NCBI GenBank assembly: GCA_018224445.1
Contig: JAGTVA010000113.1
Span: forward strand, 1-36,610
Reading direction: 5' to 3'
Origin: Saprospiraceae bacterium
GTDB taxonomy: Bacteria > Bacteroidota > Bacteroidia > Chitinophagales > Saprospiraceae
Length of the DNA: 36,610 bases
How positions within the stretch are numbered: position 1 is the first letter of the stretch; each line of letters begins with the position of its first letter. Shown piece after piece: positions 29,080-36,610 of the stretch. A program made the position numbers and the translations under genes. The notes beneath the pieces are model-generated. The model was not told the origin of the DNA, made no database searches, and worked only from the letters and a program-made list of their open reading frames with translations.

Positions 29080-31875
29080 ATGGCAGAGAAAAGACTTTTT
29101 TTACTGGATGGCAACGCATTGGTTTACAGAGCACATTTTGCTTTTATCAGCCGGCCTCTGATTAATTCCAAGGGACTTAATACTTCGGCTATTACCGGAT
29201 TTGTGCGCACCTTGTGGGATATCCTGCAAAATGCAGATCCCACCCACATCGCGGTTTCTTTTGACCTCAAGGGGCCCACTTTCAGAAATGAAATGTACCC
29301 GGAGTACAAAGCCAACCGGGAGGCTCAACCGGAGGATATTTCACTCGCCTTGCCATATGTATACGACATTGTAAAGGGTTTTAATATCCCCGTAATCACA
29401 GTCGAAAATTACGAAGCAGATGATGTAATTGGAACTCTTGCCAAAAAGGCTGAAAAAGAAGGGTTTAAGGTCTACATGGTTACCCCCGATAAGGATTTTG
29501 CCCAATTGGTCTCCGATAAAGTATTTATGTATAAGCCATCCCGCAAAGGCAATGGAGTGGAAATTTGGGGAGAAAAGGAAATACTTGAAAAATGGCAGAT
29601 CAAGAGGATTGATCAGGTAATTGACGTACTCGGTCTACAGGGGGACAGTGTGGACAACATCCCCGGCATTCCGGGTATCGGCCCCAAAACAGCGGTGAAG
29701 TTACTGGAGCAATACGACAGCCTGGAGGGGATACTGGAAAATGCCGATCAGCTTAAAGGTAGACAAAAAGAAAATGTCATCGAGTTCGCCGAGCAAGCCC
29801 GGTTGTCCAAACAACTCGCTACCATTGAAACCGATGTTCCCCTTGATTTTAATGCCGAAGATGTAGAAATCGAACCCATCAACAAAAAGGAACTGGCCTC
29901 CATATTTAAAGAACTGGAATTTCGAAAGATGGCTCAAGCCATTTTGGGCGAGGAGGACAAAGAAAAGGAGGAGTTCACCCAGGGAAATTTATTCAACTCT
30001 CCTTCTCCCGGAGTGAAATCCGATTTGAGCCCCGATATTAAAGCGCATTCAGTGGCGGAAATAACCATAACCGAAGTAGATCATCAATACCAACTCGCCG
30101 AAAACGTAAAGCAAATAAAAGCATTGGTCGATCACCTCAGTCAATCAGACAATTTTGCTTTTGACACCGAGACCACCAGCTTGAATGCTCACGAAGCGGA
30201 GCTGGTCGGCCTCTCTTTTTCCACTGAAAAAAACGTGGCCTTTTACGTGCCCGTCCCCCGGGAGCGGGAAGAGGCGGATAAGATTGTAGTTCAGTTTAAA
30301 GAGGTACTTGAAAATCCAAAAATTTCCAAAACAGCCCAAAACATCAAGTACGACGCCCAGGTCTTGCGAAAATACGGAATCAAGGTGGATGGATTCTTTT
30401 TCGACACCATGATCATGCACTATTTACTGGAACCCGAATTGCGGCACAATATGGACTATCTCGCAGAGACTTACCTCAAATACAAGCCGATTTCCATTGA
30501 ATCCCTCATTGGCAAGAAGGGAAAAAACCAGCGGACCATGCGGTCGGTTGAGGTAGATAAGGCCCTCATATACGCCTGTGAGGATGCCGACATTACACTT
30601 CAGCTCAAAGACTACCTGGAACCCGAATTGGAAAAAGAGGGTCTGATGGAGTTGTATAAGAAAATAGAAGAGCCTCTCATCGACGCTATTGTAGAGATGG
30701 AAGCTACAGGAGTCAAAATAGACCGCGAATACCTCAAAAAATACTCGGAGGAACTGGGGGAGAAAATCGATGCCATGGGCAAAAATATTCAGCGTGAAGC
30801 CGGCGTGGAATTTAATATTTCCTCTCCCAAGCAGGTGGGTGAGGTCCTTTTCGGTAAATTAAATATTCCCTACAAATGGAGAAAAACCAAATCGGGACAA
30901 TATTCCACTAACGAAGAGAAACTGAGTGAATTGAGTAAGGACTACGGCATCGCCAGAAAAATTCTGGATTACCGGGGCCTGACGAAACTCAAATCTACTT
31001 ATGTGGACGCGCTTCCCAATTTGATCAATTCGAAGACAGGGAGGATCCACTCTTCGTTTAATCAGGCGTTGACCGCCACCGGTCGACTCAGCTCCAACAA
31101 CCCCAATTTGCAAAACATTCCCATTCGAACCCCGGAGGGAAGGCGGGTCAGAGAAGCTTTTATTCCCGGGGATAAAGACCGGGTGATTTTAGCGGCCGAT
31201 TACTCTCAAATCGAACTTCGGTTAATTGCTGAAATCAGCAAAGACGAAGCCATGCTAGACGCTTTTCTCAACGACCAGGATATCCACCGCGCCACGGCTG
31301 CCAGGGTGTACGATGTATCTTATAAAAAAGTCACTGACGACCAGAGGCGCAATGCCAAAACCGTGAATTTTTCCATTATTTACGGTGCGGGTTCCACCAA
31401 TTTATCCAGACAGCTCAATATTTCCCGCAAAGCGGCAGGGGAATTGATCGATCAATACTTCAAACAGTACAGCGGACTAAAAAAATACATGGATGAAATC
31501 GTCGAGTTTGCCAGAGAAAACGGTTATGTTTCCACGCTGATGAAGAGGCGGCGCTTCCTCAGAGACATCAATTCGCGCAACGGCATGATGCGGAGCCAGG
31601 CTGAGCGAATGGCCATCAATACTCCTGTGCAGGGAACTGCGGCAGATATGATCAAAAAGGCCATGATCGATGTGCACCAATTTATCCGCAAAGAAAATCT
31701 ACAATCCTCCATCATCATGCAGGTGCACGATGAGTTGGTTTTTGACGCAGTGGAATCTGAGTTAGAGCAATTGAAAAGTGCCATAAGGGAAAAGATGAAA
31801 AACGCGCTTCCCAATTTAACGGTCCCCATTAAAGTCGATATTGGAAAGGGGAAAAATTGGTTGGAAGCGCATTAG
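29080..31875 (+). CDS. polA: DNA polymerase I
   Basis: 5'-nuclease domain (LLDGNALVYRAHFAF, YEADDVIGTLA, GIPGIGPKTAVKLL), 3'-5' exo (FAFDTETTSLN), Pol A motifs (AADYSQIELRLIAE, RRNAKTVNFSIIYG, QVHDELVFD). Confidence 0.96.
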   Translation: MAEKRLFLLDGNALVYRAHFAFISRPLINSKGLNTSAITGFVRTLWDILQNADPTHIAVSFDLKGPTFRNEMYPEYKANREAQPEDISLALPYVYDIVKGFNIPVITVENYEADDVIGTLAKKAEKEGFKVYMVTPDKDFAQLVSDKVFMYKPSRKGNGVEIWGEKEILEKWQIKRIDQVIDVLGLQGDSVDNIPGIPGIGPKTAVKLLEQYDSLEGILENADQLKGRQKENVIEFAEQARLSKQLATIETDVPLDFNAEDVEIEPINKKELASIFKELEFRKMAQAILGEEDKEKEEFTQGNLFNSPSPGVKSDLSPDIKAHSVAEITITEVDHQYQLAENVKQIKALVDHLSQSDNFAFDTETTSLNAHEAELVGLSFSTEKNVAFYVPVPREREEADKIVVQFKEVLENPKISKTAQNIKYDAQVLRKYGIKVDGFFFDTMIMHYLLEPELRHNMDYLAETYLKYKPISIESLIGKKGKNQRTMRSVEVDKALIYACEDADITLQLKDYLEPELEKEGLMELYKKIEEPLIDAIVEMEATGVKIDREYLKKYSEELGEKIDAMGKNIQREAGVEFNISSPKQVGEVLFGKLNIPYKWRKTKSGQYSTNEEKLSELSKDYGIARKILDYRGLTKLKSTYVDALPNLINSKTGRIHSSFNQALTATGRLSSNNPNLQNIPIRTPEGRRVREAFIPGDKDRVILAADYSQIELRLIAEISKDEAMLDAFLNDQDIHRATAARVYDVSYKKVTDDQRRNAKTVNFSIIYGAGSTNLSRQLNISRKAAGELIDQYFKQYSGLKKYMDEIVEFARENGYVSTLMKRRRFLRDINSRNGMMRSQAERMAINTPVQGTAADMIKKAMIDVHQFIRKENLQSSIIMQVHDELVFDAVESELEQLKSAIREKMKNALPNLTVPIKVDIGKGKNWLEAH

Positions 31876-32261
31876 TATGTGCATAATAGAGTAGTTGATG
31901 GGCTTGTGTGTTGCGGTTAGAAGTGCAGAAGGATATATACTCACCACACGTGTCTGCGCCCTTGCCAATCCTGTGGGGTGGTAAACCCATAGGAATTCTC
32001 TTTTATGGAAGCAGCCAAGTTGCTATTCCATTGGGTGCACCCGGTGGAATCCACTTTGTGAAATGCTTTGCCATTGTCATTTTTAACTTTCAATTCCCTC
32101 ATTGGCATTACCCCGAATGCTTATTAACTTCCTCCCAAACTTCTTCTTTTCCAAATCCGGATTAACCCCTACTGTTAGCATTCACCTGCCCAAACTTACA
32201 CATTTCCAATCAAGTCTAAAGGGCTTTTTAGTATTTTATCAGTCCAGTAAGGGTTTTTAAA

Positions 32262-32288
32262 ATTCAATCCGGAGTGTCCGGATTGAAT
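32262..32288. repeat. Perfect 12-bp inverted repeat with 3-nt loop
   Basis: ATTCAATCCGGA-gtg-TCCGGATTGAAT. Confidence 0.85.
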
Positions 32289-32474
32289 GGGTATATTTGA
32301 ATTATCTGCAGTATTTTTTCAAAGGAGATGCTGATGCCCCTAGTAGTTTTAACTACTCACGGTCATATGTCACATCACACCTGTCCAAAATAAATATAGA
32401 GCATAAAAATAACGCCTCAAAATCAATTATTTGAGTCAAAAAAGTGTGTATTTTAAGAATGAATCCCCTATAAG

Positions 32475-33639
32475 CTAAAATAGTGTGTTTTGAGGGGGTG
32501 GTTTTTGGACCTCAATTAAGGGTTTATCCAACCAATAATACAGATCTGTTTTAACAAGTAAATTAATATTGATAAAGGTGATCAAATTTGATAAATGCCA
32601 ATTGAATTTTGCTATATTTTTGAAGTATTTGAGTAACAGCATTGCAATCAATGAACTCCAGATTTGAATTCTCACTGCATTAGCTGAGGTGCCCACAAAA
32701 GATTTTACCCTAAACAACTGCTTTAAATGCTTAAAAAATATTTCTATATCCCATCTGGCCTTATATAGCTTAGAAATGGTGTTTGCTGTCCAAGACCTGT
32801 TAATTTGTCAGCAAGGTCAGGTATTGATCATTCAGCTTATCGTAAACCTTTACCATACGGAGTTTGCCAGGATACTTCTTTTGTGTCTTGTATCCGGTGA
32901 GTGTTATGGTTTTGTCGCTTTGTATGTGGGGATATTTCTCATTTACTCCCCAGTTGTCAATAATCTCATACCCGGCATTTGATTTTAATCTACTTACAAA
33001 AATTACTCCGCTGCTGTCCAAATTAAAAGCCACTCAAAATCAACATAGGCCCTGTCAATGACCAGAACGGAATCTGCCGGAAAAACAACTTTCCTGACTG
33101 CATTAATATCATGAGTCCTCCCTTCTGAGACATATGCATAATTCGGTAATCCGGAGTCATAATCCAATACTGCATGTAACTTGATACTTCCTTTCACAGG
33201 GCGAAATTTAGCTCAATTGAAAAGTGATAAACACAAGGGGATAATACTTGAGTCCATTATGTAAACTTTCCTTTTAATTTTAGATGCATACTGCCTTTGC
33301 CTCTTCAAGGAAGGTTCAAGAATAGATAATAATTCAAAGTAAATATCTCTGAAATAGCGAAATCACGATGTTTGTTGAAATAGCTTATTGTAGACTTACT
33401 GGGCGCTCTTTCTAACCCAAAATGATTTAGATTCCAGTAGCACTTTTTAATCCGTTGATGATGTCCCGAACTGAATCAACTCCTGCTAAATGCATGAATA
33501 ACATACTCACTAAATGTACCCAGCTATTTATCCCCTTGGAATGCTTGTCTTAGTTATACTTTTTTGAGATCCTTTTACAAATGCTGCGGTCAACTTTTGC
33601 TAAAATTTGTGAAAATAAACTTATGTTTGTTCCAGACAT
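32475..33639 (-). pseudogene. Decayed IS4-family transposase (insertion sequence relic)
   Basis: Pieces in different frames reassemble: VDRSICKRISKKYN*DKHSKGINSWVHLVSML; RKVYIMDSSIIPLCLSLFN*AKFRPVKGSIKLHAVLDYDSGLPNYAYVSEGRTHDINAV; VLVIDRAYVDFEWL/FNLDSSGVIFVSRLKSN; LLTN/NRSWTANTISKLYKARWDIEIFFKHLK (IS4 Y-2-R-3-E-6-K signature); FRVKSFVGTSANAVRIQIWSSLIAMLLL. Stops at 33550-33552 and 33213-33215. Confidence 0.85.
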
Positions 33640-33764
33640 GGTTGGTTTTTGTTTTTTTCGACCCCTAAATTTAGGGAAAAACATTCAACCATATCTTTTT
33701 TCTTATTTTGGACGCTTGTGGTATTTGTTCTTTATTTTTACCAAGAAATATCTATCTTGCACAC

Positions 33765-35276
33765 ATGGGCTTGTTGGGAACAATCGTAAAATCGGCAATA
33801 TCAATTAATCAGACATTAAACTCCAAATCACAAAATGCTGAAGAGGAACAGGGGGCAGTATTGCGCGACCTTTTAAACAACGCTAAAGATACTGCCTTCG
33901 GAAAATATTACGGATTTCGCGACATTTTAAAATCCGGCGATCCAATTCGCCAATTTCAGTCCGAAGTACCCATTCACAATTATCAGAAAATAAACTTTTG
34001 GTGGAAACAACAGCAAAAATTTCCGGATATTACATGGCCGGGAAAGCCTGATTATTTTGCCGTAACAAGTGGGACAACAGGAAATAAAAGTAAGAAAATT
34101 CCAATTACCAATGAATTTTCCGAGAGCATGAAAAAAGTGGGAATCTCCCTTGCGAGCGACCTCCAAAATTTTCCGGTGCCTAAAGTGGTATACGAAAGGA
34201 GTGTATTAATGTTGAGTAGCTCAAGTCATTTGAAAACGCACGAAAACGGTCATTTGGAAGGTGAAATCAGTGGAATAAACATCCACAATTTTCCGGACTG
34301 GTACGATTATTTTTATTGCCCAGGGAAAGAGATTGCATCCATAGACGACTGGGACGAAAGAATTAAAAAGATCGTGGAAAAAGCTCCTGAATGGGACATC
34401 GGTTCAGTTGCCGGAATACCTTCTTGGGTATTGAGAATGTTACAGGCTATCATGAAACACCACAATCTTGAATACATTCAGGATATTTGGCCCAATTTCA
34501 GTGTTTTCGCGAGCGGTGGAGTTGCTTTTGAGACTTACCGCAAAGATTTTGAAAAAATTTCAAATAAAGAACTCATCATAATTGATACCTATTTGGCCTC
34601 CGAAGGTTTTTTTGCTTATACAGCCAAACCAAATACATTGGCCATGAAACTGGCCACCGACCACAGTTACTTTTATGAATTTATACCTTTTGATGAAAGA
34701 GGCGTTAATGAAATGGGGGAAGTTTTGGAAAATCCCGAAATATTTGACATCTCTGAAGTCAACAAGAAGGATGAATATGTACTCGTGATTTCTACCAATG
34801 CAGGTGCCTGGAGATATGTAATTGGAGATACGATTCAGTTCACCAATCTCGCTCCACACGAAATTAAAATTACAGGACGTACTAAATTTTTTCTCAACGT
34901 ATTTGGATCCCAGTTGTCAGAAGAAAAGCTTAACAACGCCATCGCAAGTACCGCCGACAAACTGGATATTACGGTTAACGAATTTATGGTCGCGGCAGTT
35001 AAGGACAACGACCACACACATGAATGGGTAATCGTTACTGATGACAATATCGATCGTGAAAAATTTGCAACACTATTGGATGACCATTTACAATCACACA
35101 ACAACAACTACAAAGTTGCCCGAAAAAAAACAATAGATAAAATTGTAGTCCGAACTATTTCAAAAAACGAATACTCTAATTATCTCAAAACGACCAACAA
35201 GAAAGGTGGGCAAGTAAAAATTCAAAAAGTAATGAAATCAGAAAAGATGCGCGAATTCCTTTCTTTTTTTGACTAA
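33765..35276 (+). CDS. GH3 family acyl-adenylate/amido-synthetase-like protein
   Basis: AKDTAFGKYYGF, FAVTSGTTGNKSKKIPITNEF, DTYLASEGFFAYTAKP, VISTNAGAWRYVIGDTIQFT, ITGRTKFFLNVFGSQLSEEKLNNAI. Start set to ATG 33765. Confidence 0.9.
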   Translation: MGLLGTIVKSAISINQTLNSKSQNAEEEQGAVLRDLLNNAKDTAFGKYYGFRDILKSGDPIRQFQSEVPIHNYQKINFWWKQQQKFPDITWPGKPDYFAVTSGTTGNKSKKIPITNEFSESMKKVGISLASDLQNFPVPKVVYERSVLMLSSSSHLKTHENGHLEGEISGINIHNFPDWYDYFYCPGKEIASIDDWDERIKKIVEKAPEWDIGSVAGIPSWVLRMLQAIMKHHNLEYIQDIWPNFSVFASGGVAFETYRKDFEKISNKELIIIDTYLASEGFFAYTAKPNTLAMKLATDHSYFYEFIPFDERGVNEMGEVLENPEIFDISEVNKKDEYVLVISTNAGAWRYVIGDTIQFTNLAPHEIKITGRTKFFLNVFGSQLSEEKLNNAIASTADKLDITVNEFMVAAVKDNDHTHEWVIVTDDNIDREKFATLLDDHLQSHNNNYKVARKKTIDKIVVRTISKNEYSNYLKTTNKKGGQVKIQKVMKSEKMREFLSFFD

Positions 35277-35842
35277 AGATCGAGATAAGGCTTCAAAATG
35301 GTTTTGTCTTCTGAACAAAGAAGTACGTCTTCCTCCGGCAGGTAATATTTCAGGATTTTACTCTTGTATTTATGTCCGATCAGGTCGTGTTCGATAATGT
35401 ATCGCTTCGTGGCCAATATTTCATCTTGAAAGCCATAGGTTATTGCAATGTAATCTGCATCGTGTTCAACTTTTTTCTTAAATTCCTTAAAAAGCAAATA
35501 CTTCATGCCAAAAATGATCATTTTAAAATTAGAATGCTGTTTATAATCCACCACGTGTCCCAGTTCGTGAGCAAACCACCCTTTCAGAACATCTTCCGGA
35601 ACATCCCTTATCTTGAGCTCTTCGTGATCCCTGATGTACTCATTGAGCTTAATTCTATAACGTTTTACACCGGTAAAAATAGACTTCAACGAGATCACTG
35701 GTTGCGCTTGCATGGTGGAAGACTTTAATTTTTGCTGGCTCACCACAATTTCAAACTCATGCAGTACCTCAAAGCTCTCGATCACGTCACAAAAACAGTC
35801 TCTGATTCTATTGTTTTCAACATCTTTAAAAATTATATTCAT
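35273..35842 (-). CDS. Putative zinc metallopeptidase-like protein (HEXXH)
   Basis: WFAHELGHVVDYKQHS and downstream KKVEHDADYIAITYG. Confidence 0.65.
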   Translation of the reverse strand: MNIIFKDVENNRIRDCFCDVIESFEVLHEFEIVVSQQKLKSSTMQAQPVISLKSIFTGVKRYRIKLNEYIRDHEELKIRDVPEDVLKGWFAHELGHVVDYKQHSNFKMIIFGMKYLLFKEFKKKVEHDADYIAITYGFQDEILATKRYIIEHDLIGHKYKSKILKYYLPEEDVLLCSEDKTILKPYLDL

Positions 35843-36467
35843 TGGAGTGAGTTTTTTGGAAGATAAGGAAAAAATTGGAACTCATGGATCTTTAATTACT
35901 CTTCCAATCGTTTTGTATTTTATTGTACACTTTCGACAATATTCCCCTGGCCTTTGATTAAACTATAATCCAGATGGATTATTTGCCAGTGAAATTCGAT
36001 CACCTTATGGGATCTATTTTTCATAATATTATTACCCGGTCAAAAATCAAAGACCAGACCTTCCCTTAGGTTTGGTATCCCTTTTAGAGATTATTTTGTT
36101 AATTTCTATTAAAAACAATGTAACATCCGATTTTCAAAAATCCCTTACAAAGGTCTCTGTATAGGCCTTATAAAATGCCCGCACCAGTGACTTACCAATT
36201 ATTAGTATCACTTATACCCCGTTCATTCACGAAAGGCTTCTATTACAGCACCACATGTGTTTTCCTTGTCGAAGTAAGGTATGCTGAGCAATGTCAAAGC
36301 AGCCTCATATATATATGCACATATATATATAAACTAGTCGAATTAGGGCTAGGCTGTATCCTTTGCTTTGGCTTATATAAGCCACAATCTTGATAATTTT
36401 GCTATTTTTCAAAAAAAAAGAATCCTTAATTAACTGATTATTAATATGTAATAGTTTTATTCGTATT

Positions 36468-36495
36468 TTACGGTAATTTACGCAAATTACCGTAA
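36468..36495. promoter_or_regulatory. Perfect inverted repeat, candidate operator or hairpin
   Basis: TTACGGTAATTT-acgc-AAATTACCGTAA, followed by TACCTTTG (36520-36527), a TAnnTTTG promoter match. Confidence 0.6.
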
Positions 36496-36610
36496 TTAGC
36501 AATTTACCACTTTTTTCATTACCTTTGTAAAAGCCCCCTATAAAGGCTCCACAACGGTTCACCTTACACTGGAATTAAAACTTGATGATCGTGTCAGCCA
36601 GGAAATGTAA

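Noticed and set aside
31908-32165. 85-aa ORF after polA
   Set aside because: No recognisable family; ambiguous relic or random ORF.
32689-32982. 97-aa plus-strand ORF in the IS region
   Set aside because: Antisense of the decayed transposase, which explains the sequence better.
36306-36331. (AT)n tract CATATATATATGCACATATATATATA
   Set aside because: Simple AT alternation; probably cruciform-prone low-complexity DNA, no function supportable.
1-36610. tRNA, rRNA, tmRNA, RNase P RNA or CRISPR arrays
   Set aside because: Looked for T-loop-like GTTCRANNC with acceptor context, conserved RNA cores and regularly spaced direct repeats; found nothing credible by eye.

Overview
This 36.6 kb window looks like a Bacteroidota (Cytophagales-like) chromosome segment. 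The affiliation is inferred from TonB/CarboxypepD_reg receptors, DUF4294, GH3, the mevalonate enzyme mvaD, and TAnnTTTG-type promoters. The core is housekeeping: P-type ATPase, GT2, TonB receptor, BamA-like barrel, rhodanese, mvaD, DUF4294, PAP2-like protein, nadD, alpha/beta hydrolase, heme A synthase, dtd, MazG-like, PP2C/SpoIIE phosphatase, TM2-TPR protein, CBS protein, nadK, cyclase, DEAD-box helicase, polA, GH3 and an HELGH peptidase. The signals most worth a second look are: (1) a ~0.5 kb AT-rich gap at 16.14-16.63 kb with a perfect DnaA box and two phased near-perfect boxes, flanked by mostly diverging genes, a candidate oriC; (2) two perfect 16-bp parS palindromes (TGTTTCACGTGAAACA) 209 bp apart at ~26 kb, flanking a mirrored pair of hairpins; (3) immediately beside parS, a protein that reads like a homoserine kinase (GHMP fold) that has lost its ATP-binding and C-terminal glycine motifs, a candidate pseudoenzyme; (4) a structured non-coding segment downstream of parS behind a TAATTTTG promoter; (5) a kelch-like gene killed by two in-frame stops and an IS4-family transposase relic with several lesions. 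No tRNA, rRNA or CRISPR was found. All family calls are by eye from motifs; no database search was run.
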